A DNA stretch of 64,000 nucleotides, from NCBI RefSeq assembly GCF_003049665.1, contig NZ_PYWM01000005.1, positions 156,040-220,039 on the forward strand, read 5' to 3'. The DNA is from Lysinibacillus mangiferihumi (GTDB taxonomy: Bacteria; Bacillota; Bacilli; Bacillales_A; Planococcaceae). The notes under the pieces are model-generated. The model did not search any database. It had not been told where the DNA came from and saw nothing but the letters and a program-made list of their open reading frames with translations. This document shows positions 9,042 through 17,068 of this stretch, piece after piece (position 1 is the stretch's first letter; every line of letters begins with the position of its first letter). Made by a program: the position numbers and the translations under genes.

Positions 9042-9494
9042 GTGTATTTTGTAGATCGAAATAAAATCACAACAAACTTACAGTACTTAGATAAACTATT
9101 AGCTATTTTGGAGACAGAGGATAACTGGCTACAAAATGATATTAAGAAATTAGCGCTCGAACGTATTGGGCATAATGTAATGGAATCAATGATGGATGTA
9201 GGTAACTTAATGATTGACGGTTTCATCATGCGTGATCCAGGTAGCTATGAGGATATTATTGATATATTAATCGATGAAAAAGTCGTATCAACTGATATGG
9301 AAGCCTCGTTAAAAGCTGTTGTAGGCTTACGTAAAATGCTCGTTCGTGAATTCGCATCTGTAGATATAGCAGAAGTTGTGACGGTTTTAACAGCAAGCTT
9401 ACCGGCTTTAAAGCAGTTTGCACCAGCAGTGAATAACTACTTAACAAATGAGCTAGGTCCCGTATCAGCATTTTTACCTGAGGATCATCAATGA
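9042..9494 (+). CDS. yutE: HepT-like (DUF86) protein YutE
   Basis: A 150-residue helical protein of the DUF86/HepT-like family with LALERIGHNVMESMMDVGNLMIDGF and RDPGSYEDIIDIL. HepT proteins are RNases that pair with MNT nucleotidyltransferase antitoxins, but YutE stands alone in Bacillales and no MNT gene is present here, so a toxin role is not implied. The start is GTG 9042 (MYFVDRNKI), using GGGGG at 9029-9033; the longer version from ATG 9027 places that ribosome site inside the gene. It overlaps yutF by 4 bases, so translation is probably coupled. Confidence 0.85.
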   Translation: MYFVDRNKITTNLQYLDKLLAILETEDNWLQNDIKKLALERIGHNVMESMMDVGNLMIDGFIMRDPGSYEDIIDILIDEKVVSTDMEASLKAVVGLRKMLVREFASVDIAEVVTVLTASLPALKQFAPAVNNYLTNELGPVSAFLPEDHQ

Positions 9495-10243
9495 AAACCT
9501 ATAAGGCTTATTGCTTTGATTTAGATGGCACTGTCTACCGCGGAAAGGAAGGTATTCCTTCTGCGGTTGCTTTTATACAGCAATTACAGCAGCAAGGGAT
9601 TGAGCCGTTTTACGTAACGAACAATTCTTCTAAAACGAGAGAGCAGTTACAAGAAGCTTTACACGCAATTGGCGTAGAAGCACCACTTCATCATATTTAT
9701 TCAAGTGCTTTAGTAACAGCAAAGTATGTAGCGATGAATTTCCCAGACAAAAGAGTAGCAATGATGGGCGCTGATGGTATTCGATTGGCGTTGTTAAATG
9801 AAGGGATTGAACCTGTAGACAATGAGCCAGATGTATTTGTTATGGGCATCGATCGCACATTAGATTATATGGCACTGGCAAAGGCTACAATTGCTGTACA
9901 AAATGGTGCTGCCTTTATTGCAACTAATCAAGATATTAAATTTCCAACTGAATATGGATTTTTACCTGGAAATGGCTCATTTGCGCGCCTAGTAGGAGAG
10001 GTAGCTGGGGTTGAACCAATCTACATCGGGAAGCCGTCTGCTGCAATGCTCGACATCATTGCGTTAGAGCATCGTTTGACAAAAGATGAGATGGTTATGA
10101 TTGGTGATAACTACGATACGGACATTATGTGTGGTATTCATTTTGGCTGTGATACCATTCATGTCAATACAGGTGTAACACCAACAAGCGAAGTTTTAAC
10201 AAAAGAACAGCAACCTACTTATTTAGTGGAAACGCTGGTTTAA
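9491..10243 (+). CDS. yutF: NagD-like HAD-IIA sugar/nucleotide phosphatase YutF
   Basis: A 250-residue HAD-IIA hydrolase: nucleophile and acid-base aspartates at D10 and D12 in CFDLDGTVYRG, the threonine motif FYVTNNSSKT near residue 42, a C2-type cap, the lysine in GKPSAAML and the metal motif GDNYDTDI. The family dephosphorylates small phosphorylated metabolites such as nucleoside monophosphates or sugar phosphates. The ATG overlaps the yutE stop (ATGA). A clear terminator follows at 10270. Confidence 0.93.
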   Translation: MKTYKAYCFDLDGTVYRGKEGIPSAVAFIQQLQQQGIEPFYVTNNSSKTREQLQEALHAIGVEAPLHHIYSSALVTAKYVAMNFPDKRVAMMGADGIRLALLNEGIEPVDNEPDVFVMGIDRTLDYMALAKATIAVQNGAAFIATNQDIKFPTEYGFLPGNGSFARLVGEVAGVEPIYIGKPSAAMLDIIALEHRLTKDEMVMIGDNYDTDIMCGIHFGCDTIHVNTGVTPTSEVLTKEQQPTYLVETLV

Positions 10244-10269
10244 AATTTTGTTCGAGGTATAAATTAACA

Positions 10270-10306
10270 AAGGATGTTATGCCGATTTTGGTATAACATC
10301 CTTTTC
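10270..10306 (+). terminator. Intrinsic terminator after yutF
   Basis: AAGGATGTTAT (10270-10280) pairs with ATAACATCCTT (10293-10303) and is followed by TT. The stem continues inward with GCC/GGT. Confidence 0.8.
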
Positions 10307-10379
10307 ATATGTGTAACTTTATTTTGTTAGGACTCAAACTTTTTCGTAAATATATTGATGGTATCCATGTTGTCTACAA

Positions 10380-10616
10380 TTACCATAATGGATTTTCATC
10401 AATAAATTGATATATGGCTTTTGTGAGCTCCTCTGGTGAAGCAGCTTCTACTAATTCACCATTGACAATCGCGTAAAAAGATTCAGAACACTTTGTACAG
10501 TAGCTAAGGCAGCCATATTCCAAAACATCGATATTTGGATCGCGTTCGAGTATTTCATAAGTTTTTTGTGAGCCATTTGCTAAATTACTTACACAAAATT
10601 CAACCATTGGATTCAT
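10380..10616 (-). CDS. yuzB: YuzB family protein (DUF1450)
   Basis: A 78-residue protein of the YuzB/UPF0349 family. Conserved cysteines are in FCVSNL near residue 8 and in GCLSYCTKC around 35-42, a pattern that suggests metal or thiol chemistry, although the function is unknown. AGGTGA precedes ATG on the minus strand. It is divergent from the NADH dehydrogenase gene across a 385-base region that holds the Rex boxes, and in B. subtilis it is also near yutJ. Confidence 0.9.
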   Translation of the reverse strand: MNPMVEFCVSNLANGSQKTYEILERDPNIDVLEYGCLSYCTKCSESFYAIVNGELVEAASPEELTKAIYQFIDENPLW

Positions 10617-10824
10617 ATGTTCACCTCACCCTTGATATGCTACTAGCTTTTGAAACGTTCGTCAATGATTTAAATTGATTGAGTTGAAGTCGTTCCAGTT
10701 TATATGAATGCTGACTAACCGTTTATATGTAATGGGGATGCAAATTATTGAAAGATACTTTTGGATGTCACCAATTTTAAGTTAAACTTTTCGAGTCGGC
10801 TTATTTATCACGGGGCACAAATTC

Positions 10825-10849
10825 TGCCAAAATGTAATGGACTTTGGCA
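10825..10849. promoter_or_regulatory. Inverted repeat upstream of the Rex region
   Basis: TGCCAAA (10825-10831) and TTTGGCA (10843-10849) are perfect 7-base arms around an 11-base spacer, between yuzB and yutJ. The role is unknown. Confidence 0.35.
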
Positions 10850-10885
10850 TAATTGTTGTGTGAAAATGCAAAGAAGTAATCGATA

Positions 10886-10903
10886 TTGTGAAATCTTTCA
10901 CAA
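10886..10903. promoter_or_regulatory. Rex redox-repressor box 1
   Basis: TTGTGAAATCTTTCACAA has two perfect 8-base arms and matches the known Rex operator TTGTGAA-N4-TTCACAA exactly. It lies 33 bp, about three helical turns, upstream of box 2. Confidence 0.85.
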
Positions 10904-10918
10904 AATTGCAATCTTATA

Positions 10919-10936
10919 TTGTGAAACTTCTCACAA
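10919..10936. promoter_or_regulatory. Rex redox-repressor box 2 over the yutJ -35
   Basis: TTGTGAAACTTCTCACAA differs from a perfect Rex palindrome by one arm base. Its first six bases serve as the -35 box. Confidence 0.8.
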
Positions 10937-10947
10937 TCGGTTATACT
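10919..10947 (+). promoter_or_regulatory. Sigma-A promoter of the NADH dehydrogenase gene
   Basis: -35 TTGTGA (10919-10924), 17 bp spacer, -10 TATACT (10942-10947). The -35 is inside Rex box 2. Further TTGTG-type half sites occur at 10951 and 10962. Confidence 0.7.
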
Positions 10948-11001
10948 CAATTGTGGATACTTTGTGAACACTTATTATTAGATACATTAAAGGAGACTAT
11001 T

Positions 11002-12069
11002 ATGGGGAAATTAGTACTTTTAGGTGGCGGCTACGGCAATATGCGTGTCATGCTTCGACTTTTACCAAACAACTTACCTTTGGACACGGAAATCGTGTTA
11101 GTAGATAGAGCGCCTTTCCATAGTTTAAAAACAGAATTTTATGCATTAGCAGCAGGGACTTCAACAGATAAAGAAATTCGTGTAAGTTTCCCAGAGCACG
11201 AGCGTTTAACGGCTGTGTATGGTGAAGCCGTTGGGATTAACCGTGCTGAAAAAGTAGTCATTCTAGAGGATGGGCAACGTATTGAATATGATGATTTAGT
11301 TATTGGTCTAGGCTGTGAGGACAAATACCATGGTGTACCAGGTGCAGAAGAGTACACATACAGCATTCAGACGATGGCAAAATCACGTGCAACATTCCAA
11401 GCGTTATGTGGTTTACCAGCAGGCTCAACTGTCGGCATTGTTGGTGCTGGTTTAAGCGGTATTGAGTTGGCGAGTGAGCTACGAGAAAGCCGTGCTGATT
11501 TAAAAGTAAAATTGTTTGACCGAGGTTCACGTATTTTAAAAGACTTCCCAGAGAAGCTTAGTAAATATGTGAAAGATTGGTTTACGAAACATAATGTAGA
11601 TGTTATTGCAAATTCTAATATTACAAAAGTAGAACCAGGGAAAATTTTTAACCATGAAGAGGAAATACCACTAGATGCAGTAGTTTGGACTGCAGGTGTG
11701 CAGCCTGTTAAACTTGTGCGTGAAATGGATGTTGAAAAAGATCGTCAAGGTCGTCCGATTGTCACGCAATACTTTAATGTGTTGGATGATGAGCACGTCT
11801 ATGTTGTTGGTGACTGCGCTTCTTCTGACTTTTCTCCTAGTGCACAATTAGCGGAGGAGCAGGCGGAACATATCGTAAAAGTATTACGTATGCGTTGGAA
11901 AGGTGAGCGTTTACCAGAAAAAATGCCTGATATTAAACTAAAAGGTTTCATGGGATCATTAGGTAAAAAACAAGGCTTTGCTTACTTAGCGGATACAACT
12001 GTTACTGGTCGTATTGCACGTTTAATGAAATCTGGATTACTATGGATGTACAAATATCAAAATGATTAA
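11002..12069 (+). CDS. yutJ: Type II NADH dehydrogenase-like FAD oxidoreductase YutJ
   Basis: A 355-residue two-dinucleotide-binding oxidoreductase: FAD motif LLGGGYGN at residues 6-13, NAD motif VGIVGAGLSGIELA near 155, the TAGVQP segment and the terminal FAD motif VYVVGDCA near 270. This is the NDH-2 (Ndh/YutJ) layout, which passes electrons from NADH to quinone at the membrane surface. AAAGGAG precedes ATG 11002; the longer upstream frame starts inside the Rex operator and is rejected. Two Rex boxes over the promoter imply repression when NADH is low relative to NAD+, as known for ndh in B. subtilis. Confidence 0.92.
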   Translation: MGKLVLLGGGYGNMRVMLRLLPNNLPLDTEIVLVDRAPFHSLKTEFYALAAGTSTDKEIRVSFPEHERLTAVYGEAVGINRAEKVVILEDGQRIEYDDLVIGLGCEDKYHGVPGAEEYTYSIQTMAKSRATFQALCGLPAGSTVGIVGAGLSGIELASELRESRADLKVKLFDRGSRILKDFPEKLSKYVKDWFTKHNVDVIANSNITKVEPGKIFNHEEEIPLDAVVWTAGVQPVKLVREMDVEKDRQGRPIVTQYFNVLDDEHVYVVGDCASSDFSPSAQLAEEQAEHIVKVLRMRWKGERLPEKMPDIKLKGFMGSLGKKQGFAYLADTTVTGRIARLMKSGLLWMYKYQND

Positions 12070-12109
12070 TGCGTTGCTCATATTCTTTTGAGCATACTAG
12101 TAAATAATA

Positions 12110-12150
12110 AAAGGGATTGCTCAAAGGTAAACTTGTGAACAATCCCTTTC
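12110..12150. terminator. Bidirectional terminator between yutJ and yuzD
   Basis: AAAGGGATTG (12110-12119) pairs with CAATCCCTTT (12140-12149) between convergent genes. Confidence 0.8.
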
Positions 12151-12158
12151 ATTTATTA

Positions 12159-12494
12159 TTAAACGGTTTCGTCTGGTGTAAAGCCAAGATTTTCAAGTGC
12201 ATTAAAGACCGGCTTTAATTGAACATACCCTTCTCCTACTACTTCATCATTGATGAGCACGAGTGGATAGAAAAATTCATCTTCTTGAATACGTCTAGCA
12301 TAATCTAAATCACGTTCATTCTCAATTGGACCTTCAATATCGACATAGCGAATAGCATAAGCTTGGTCTGGATATTTACGATCAATAGCGGCTTGCAACC
12401 ACTCATATGTATCCTTAGAAGATGGTGCATTGACACAGCTAGCACAGATGACCGCAGTGCCATAAATTTCGATAACTGGTTTTGTTTGACCCAT
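12159..12494 (-). CDS. yuzD: YuzD family thioredoxin-like protein (DUF1462)
   Basis: A 111-residue protein of the YuzD (DUF1462) family, with a thioredoxin/glutaredoxin-like pattern: a beta strand leading to the CASC motif at C17 and C20 and a FYPLVLINDEVVGEG strand with the cis-proline region. It may act as a disulfide oxidoreductase; the partner is unknown. It is divergent from the NifU-type gene, as yuzD and yutI are in B. subtilis, which hints at a role in thiol or iron-sulfur chemistry (inference). Confidence 0.88.
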   Translation of the reverse strand: MGQTKPVIEIYGTAVICASCVNAPSSKDTYEWLQAAIDRKYPDQAYAIRYVDIEGPIENERDLDYARRIQEDEFFYPLVLINDEVVGEGYVQLKPVFNALENLGFTPDETV

Positions 12495-12578
12495 AGTATT
12501 TATTCTCCCTTGTGATTCTATATTGGATTTTTTCTGTTGCTAACATTATAATCATTATAAGGAAAGGAGTCGAGACAA

Positions 12579-12815
12579 ATGGCAGAAGCAACAATTAACG
12601 ACCAAGTTCAAGAAGTATTAGATAAATTACGTCCATTCTTATTACGTGACGGTGGAGACTGTGAATTAGTAGATGTAGAAGATGGGGTTGTAAAATTACG
12701 TTTATTAGGTGCATGTGGTAGTTGCCCTAGTTCTACGATTACATTAAAAGCAGGTATTGAACGTGCTTTATTAGAAGAAGTACCAGGAATTATTGAAGTA
12801 GAACAAGTTTTCTAA
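12579..12815 (+). CDS. yutI: NifU C-terminal-domain iron-sulfur scaffold YutI
   Basis: A 78-residue stand-alone NifU C-terminal (Nfu) domain with the cluster-binding CxxC at C46 and C49 (GACGSCPSS). Nfu proteins carry or deliver Fe-S clusters to apoproteins, of which lipoyl synthase and sulfite reductase in this window are examples of users. GGAAAGGAG precedes ATG 12579. A bidirectional terminator follows. Confidence 0.95.
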   Translation: MAEATINDQVQEVLDKLRPFLLRDGGDCELVDVEDGVVKLRLLGACGSCPSSTITLKAGIERALLEEVPGIIEVEQVF

Positions 12816-12826
12816 CATTTACGCAC

Positions 12827-12863
12827 AAAAAGTTCTAGCTGAATTTTGGCTAGAACTTTTTTA
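12827..12863. terminator. Bidirectional terminator after yutI
   Basis: AAAAAGTTCTAGC (12827-12839) pairs with GCTAGAACTTTTT (12849-12861), followed by T, between convergent genes. Confidence 0.85.
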
Positions 12864-12865
12864 AT

Positions 12866-13558
12866 TTACGCTTGTCGAGATTTTTCTTTTTCTTCGCGAA
12901 TCAGTGTCCATTGTTCCTTTGCCATATCGATAATTTTTGCTTCGCCACCAATGCTTTGTTTCTCAATAACCTTAGAAAAGAAGCGTGTCGCATTTTCGAT
13001 ATCACCAATACGTCGTGATAGCTCGGCAATCATATACATAATGCGTACATCGGACATTTGAGTTGCGCTGTAGTCCTCATTTGAATAGGAATCCATATAA
13101 AGATCTCGTGACATTTTCATAAAACGCTGCTCTTGACCTTCATTTTTTAATGAACGATATAACCACGCAAGACGTAAAGTCAGACCAGCAGTAGCAACGA
13201 ATTTTTCTTTTTTAATCGTAGCGCATAAAAATGCTAATTTATAGGCTTGAATCGCTTGGAAGACCGTACGTTCACCTTTAAAATCATGGTGAACCCATTT
13301 TTCTGTAATTTGTGTCTTTATCTCATCTTGTACGCCAGGCGCAAAATATTTTGTAAAGTCCTCTGTAAAGGAGAAGCCACAATGCTCACAAACAAATACA
13401 TTGTAGTAAAGAGCATTGACATCGTCAGCATAAATCGGCTGAAAATCGGTTTCCGTATGATCCACTTTTATGAATTTAGAGCGTACTTTTAATGTTGGAA
13501 ATTCTTTTTTACAATTAAGACATTGAATTTTTTTTTCATAATACGGTGAAATCTCCAT
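12866..13558 (-). CDS. DUF2225 family protein
   Basis: A 230-residue soluble protein of the DUF2225 family. The N-terminus has two zinc-ribbon-like pairs, CLNC near residue 13 and CEHCGFSF near 56, and the C-terminal half is helical, resembling TPR-like repeats (RLAWLYRSLKNEGQEQRFM, AELSRRIGDIENATRFFSK). The ATG at 13558 has AGAGGT upstream, so the 20 extra residues of the longer frame are not used. The function is unknown. It overlaps the tail of the shared terminator at its 3' end. Confidence 0.85.
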   Translation of the reverse strand: MEISPYYEKKIQCLNCKKEFPTLKVRSKFIKVDHTETDFQPIYADDVNALYYNVFVCEHCGFSFTEDFTKYFAPGVQDEIKTQITEKWVHHDFKGERTVFQAIQAYKLAFLCATIKKEKFVATAGLTLRLAWLYRSLKNEGQEQRFMKMSRDLYMDSYSNEDYSATQMSDVRIMYMIAELSRRIGDIENATRFFSKVIEKQSIGGEAKIIDMAKEQWTLIREEKEKSRQA

Positions 13559-13740
13559 AATATATACCTCTTTCATCGATGTAATTATAACTATTATACC
13601 AATAGATGCATTTAACACATGAATAAAAAATACTAATTAAGTGAAAATATCGGGAATTTTGCTAATAATCTACTTCAAGCTGAATGTTTGTCATACAATA
13701 GTCAAAATTGATATGATAAGTAAGAAGGAAGGTGATTGGG

Positions 13741-14115
13741 ATGACAAGTTTAAAGCAAGTAATAGAAGTGACTGAAGCGGCTGCATTTCATATTAATGAA
13801 ATGATGGAGCATAATGAGGAGCAAGGTTCTTTTTTACGCGTAGCTGTTAATGGTGGCGGATGTAGTGGTCTATCGTATGGCATGCATTTCGATAAAGAGA
13901 AAAAAGAAGACGATTTTGAAGATGTACAACATGGTTTAACGATTCTTGTTTCCCGCGAAGATGCGCCTATTTTAATGGGAACAAAAATTGACTATAAACA
14001 ATCGTTAATGGGTGGTGGCTTCACCATCGACAACCCAAATGCCATCGCATCTTGCGGCTGCGGCACAAGCTTTAAAGCAGCAAAACGTGAAGGTACGCCT
14101 GAAGTTTGTGACTAA
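13741..14115 (+). CDS. yutM: HesB/IscA-type iron-sulfur carrier
   Basis: A 124-residue A-type Fe-S carrier with the three conserved cysteines C41 (GGCSGLSY), C105 and C107 (SCGCGTSF). These proteins bind iron or clusters and pass them to targets. ATG 13741 is preceded by AAGGAAGGTGA; the GTG at 13732 lies in that site and is rejected. With the NifU-type gene 0.9 kb away it makes a small Fe-S maturation neighbourhood. Confidence 0.92.
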   Translation: MTSLKQVIEVTEAAAFHINEMMEHNEEQGSFLRVAVNGGGCSGLSYGMHFDKEKKEDDFEDVQHGLTILVSREDAPILMGTKIDYKQSLMGGGFTIDNPNAIASCGCGTSFKAAKREGTPEVCD

Positions 14116-14452
14116 TTAAACGTGATATTAAATGTTGAAGAAGGGTTGTATAGGTCTATACACTCCCGATTATAAGTAAACACAACCCTAAATTAGCGTC
14201 ATTAGGGCTGTGAATACCAAGCCTTTTTGATTTGTCTGTTGCGGAAAGCATCACAAATTGAAGGGGCTTTTTTGTATGGTTTAAAAAGAGTAAATAAACA
14301 GTGGAAAGATGGCAATGTAGAAAGAATATCCAAAAACTTTGAACAATCAATTGACCTTATGGATTCTGCTAAAAATGCAGAGGGGCTTCCTATTCTTATT
14401 ATAGTAACTGCGTAAGTGAAAAGTGTTCCTTCTTAATAACAGGAACCCAATC
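14116..14452. other. Gap with nested dyads and an ORF remnant
   Basis: AGGGTTGT (14142-14149) and ACAACCCT (14182-14189) enclose a second dyad, GTATAG-GT-CTATAC (14148-14161), without a T-run. After the terminator at 14219-14273 a protein-like remnant reading QWKDGNVERISKNFEQS runs to a stop at 14415. It lacks a ribosome site and is not called a gene. Confidence 0.45.
14219..14273 (+). terminator. Probable terminator
   Basis: AAGCC and a downstream GATTTGT arm pair with ACAAATTGAAGGGGCTT, followed by TTTT. Its right end is an 18-base sequence repeated exactly at 16848-16865. Confidence 0.5.
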
Positions 14453-14818
14453 TTATTTTTCTTTTATAAAAAAGAAACCTGTTCCATTTTCTTGTGGTAT
14501 AAATCCTTCTTCAATGGACATTTTTTCTATAGTGTTTTGTTCATGTGCTGTAATTACAGCGGTAACATCCTTTTTTTCAGTTGGCTCCCCTTTATTAAAA
14601 AAGAAACCTGTTCCATTTTCTTGCGGTACAAATCCTTCTTTAACGGACATATTTTCTACCATTTTTTGTTCTTCTTTTGTTATAACCGTAGTAATGTCTG
14701 TTTGTTCTGAAGCAACTAAGGTTTGTTCTTCAGCTGATCCTATATTGTATTTTGCAAAACCAATTGTGAATGCTAAAACGCCTGTTAAACCAATAGTGAA
14801 GACTAACTTCCCTTTCAT
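14453..14818 (-). CDS. Small exported protein with a duplicated EGF(V/I)PQENGTGFFF motif
   Basis: A 121-residue protein with an N-terminal hydrophobic segment (about residues 4-21, signal peptide or anchor). The rest is two tandem copies of a roughly 30-residue unit, each running from an acidic helix (EEQKMVENMSVKEGF and EQNTIEKMSIEEGF) to the motif PQENGTGFFF. The copies also match at the DNA level (14465-14569 and 14595-14699), so this is an internal duplication. GGAGG precedes the ATG on the minus strand. No family is recognised. It could be a secreted peptide or a wall-associated protein. Confidence 0.7.
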   Translation of the reverse strand: MKGKLVFTIGLTGVLAFTIGFAKYNIGSAEEQTLVASEQTDITTVITKEEQKMVENMSVKEGFVPQENGTGFFFNKGEPTEKKDVTAVITAHEQNTIEKMSIEEGFIPQENGTGFFFIKEK

Positions 14819-14912
14819 ATAAAAACCTCCATTTGAATGTAGTTTGAATCAATAACATATTTCTTTATAATTTTTTTGAACAATCTTATAAAGCAACTTA
14901 AGAACTTCTCCG

Positions 14913-15323
14913 TTAGAGTTTCTCAATTTTTATTGTTATATTTTCTTCGCTAATTGTGATGTTTTCTGTTTCAGATACTTTCTTTATAGAATCTTTAATT
15001 ATTTGTTTAATCATCGCATCATCAACTTTTGTATCCTTGGGAAAGCTTATTGATATATCAATAATTCCTTTAACGGGACTACCACTTACCATTATTCCTT
15101 CTATTGACTCACTATCCAATTCCGTTTGTTCTGTAATAGATGCCATTATTTCTTTTTTAAATTCTGAAATCAAATTTAATTCTTTTGATTCTGATTCTGA
15201 TTCTGACATTACATTTGCATCATTTTCCTTGTTTTCCGTAATATCTATAATTTCCTCTTTATTGCAGCCAACTAAAAAAATTGAACTAAAAACAATTCCT
15301 GAAAGCATAGCTCTTTTTAACAC
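14913..15323 (-). CDS. Small lipoprotein, unknown function
   Basis: A 136-residue protein with a lipoprotein signal peptide ending in the lipobox LVGC (Cys20), then an acidic, serine/glutamate-rich linker (SESESESKE) and a C-terminal domain with alternating strands and helices. The start is GTG with AAGGAAGG upstream. It is 94 bases upstream of the duplicated-motif gene on the same strand, so the two may share a transcript. The C-terminal domain is not recognised. Confidence 0.75.
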   Translation of the reverse strand: MLKRAMLSGIVFSSIFLVGCNKEEIIDITENKENDANVMSESESESKELNLISEFKKEIMASITEQTELDSESIEGIMVSGSPVKGIIDISISFPKDTKVDDAMIKQIIKDSIKKVSETENITISEENITIKIEKL

Positions 15324-15689
15324 TTATACCCTTCCTTTCTAAATAAATTACATATTTTGAAAAATTATCAATACATAAGTTTAACGATATATATTGGCGA
15401 AAGTTTCAAGTTATAACATAATATTGTGCATGTTGCTTACCTTATTGAATTGATAAAAGTGAGTGAATATATACACATAGAAAGACTAAGGTATTTTCTA
15501 GAATGCCTTGATGTTCATTTACAAAGTATATCGAGGTTGTGCACAGTCGAATCGAAGCAATGAAAGCGGATTGCATACTTGTTTATTCATTTATGTTCAG
15601 CTTTAAAAATAGGTAAAATTTATTATGGAAATATATACTGTGAATAGTAAAAATGGTAGAATAGTGAAGATTAAAAGGAGGTCATTTGA
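15324..15689. other. Intergenic gap of about 370 bases
   Basis: It separates divergent genes. The only structure seen is a near-palindrome AAGG-TATTTTCTAGAATG-CCTT at 15488-15509. The ribosome site AAAAGGAGGTC of the next gene is at its right end. Confidence 0.4.
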
Positions 15690-16775
15690 TTGGATATACT
15701 TAAGAAATGGTTTGTTGCAGCCTTTGTACTCATCATGTTATTTACTTTTCAGCACCAAGTAGCCGAAGCAGCAGACTACCGAACAGTGAAAGTTGTGAGT
15801 GGCTCCAGCTTAATTGTCAGAGAGTCGCCGAGTGATACAGCCAATTCGGTTGGTAATCTAGATAAGAACCAATTTGTAATAGAGTTTTCTACTTCTAATG
15901 GTTGGTCTCACATTCAAGCTGGTGATGTTAAGGGCTACGTTAATACTTCATTTTTAAGCGTTCCACCTTCAACAATAAAAATTGCAAATTCTAAAAGTGG
16001 TCTTGTTGTAAAATCTACGCCGTCACTATCGGCAGCCACATTAGCGACATTGAAGTACAATATGGTCGTTGAAGATTATGGTTCGGTAGGGAATGGATGG
16101 TCCTATGTGCAATATGGTAATGTGATAGGCTATGTTAAATCAGATTTTATGGGAAAGACTAAAACATCGACTAAGTATGTAAATACAAGTAGTGGGGTTG
16201 TTGTTCGCAATATTGCCAGTCAATCTGGAGCTTCAGTAGGTTCATTAAGCAATGGTACACAAGTAACATTACATTCTACATTAGTAGGGTGGTCTTATAT
16301 AACGGCTGGTAATGTTAAAGGGTATGTAGTCGATTCATTTTTATCGACAAAAAAACCTGTTGTACCTTTCAATAATATTAACTTTAAATTGTCTATTCGT
16401 GATGTAGAGAGAAATGAAAAATCAACGTTTATTCAAAAAATTCAAGACGATAGAGAAACTTATTTAATTTATGAGACGAAAAAATATGGCTATTTTGCAG
16501 AGTTAACATACATTTTTATAGGTGGGCAATTAGAGTATATTACGTATGATTTCCTTCCTGAACATAATAGTTATCACACATGGGATGAAATGTCTGCTTT
16601 ACATGACATACTGCATAGACAAGGAATAGCGGAATTTGGTAATGATTATCAATTTACTTATGATAAGTATAGTAGCTTATTTACAGGTTGGGAAAAAGGA
16701 GATTATTCAATTTTAATTTCAGTGAATGATGACAATCTTTATACAACAGCAAAATTAATATATTATCGTAAATAA
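15690..16775 (+). CDS. Secreted protein with three bacterial SH3 domains
   Basis: A 361-residue exported protein. A signal peptide (residues 1-28, cleavage after AEA) is followed by three SH3b repeats at about 31-90, 95-153 and 158-216, each with a LxVR or VVKxxPS-type start and ending GWS(H/Y)I-x-GxVKGYV. The C-terminal 140 residues form an unrecognised alpha/beta domain. SH3b repeats bind cell-wall peptides, so wall attachment is likely. No peptidase or amidase domain is present, so it is not an obvious autolysin. TTG 15690 is set by AAAAGGAGGTC. Confidence 0.85.
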   Translation: MDILKKWFVAAFVLIMLFTFQHQVAEAADYRTVKVVSGSSLIVRESPSDTANSVGNLDKNQFVIEFSTSNGWSHIQAGDVKGYVNTSFLSVPPSTIKIANSKSGLVVKSTPSLSAATLATLKYNMVVEDYGSVGNGWSYVQYGNVIGYVKSDFMGKTKTSTKYVNTSSGVVVRNIASQSGASVGSLSNGTQVTLHSTLVGWSYITAGNVKGYVVDSFLSTKKPVVPFNNINFKLSIRDVERNEKSTFIQKIQDDRETYLIYETKKYGYFAELTYIFIGGQLEYITYDFLPEHNSYHTWDEMSALHDILHRQGIAEFGNDYQFTYDKYSSLFTGWEKGDYSILISVNDDNLYTTAKLIYYRK

Positions 16776-16802
16776 AATTCATATAGTTAGAACTATAGAT
16801 AT

Positions 16803-16856
16803 AAAGCCTTTTAAGTTGGTGCTTGCAACAGCATAATTAATTTAAAAGGCTTTTTT
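16803..16856 (+). terminator. Terminator after the SH3 protein
   Basis: AAAGCCTTTTAA (16803-16814) pairs with TTAAAAGGCTTT (16842-16853), followed by TTT. Confidence 0.8.
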
Positions 16857-17068
16857 GTATGGTTTTAAAGAAGGTGAAAATTGCAATGGAGAATGAATAT
16901 TCAGTGTTAGTGATCGGGTGGTTTTTATAAAAAAACCTCACTGTTGTAATGTAAACCTCCAGTAGCGATTGAGAAAGCAGAATAAAAAGACTTGTGCTGA
17001 ATAGTCGTTCAAACGCACAAGCCTTCACAAAAGTATTTCTTTGAAAAATATATAATCCTATTAAGATG

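Noticed and set aside
9042..9494. A HepT/MNT toxin-antitoxin pair
   Set aside because: No nucleotidyltransferase gene adjoins; the next gene is a HAD phosphatase, as in the housekeeping yutE-yutF pair.
10888..11001. N-terminal extension of YutJ
   Set aside because: It would translate the Rex boxes and promoter; ATG 11002 has a strong ribosome site and fits the family start.
12846..13061. Plus-strand frames inside the DUF2225 gene
   Set aside because: Antisense shadows without ribosome sites.
14514..14822. Plus-strand frame opposite the duplicated-motif gene
   Set aside because: It is antisense to a gene with a clear ribosome site and signal segment; its cysteine/phenylalanine-rich translation is a shadow.
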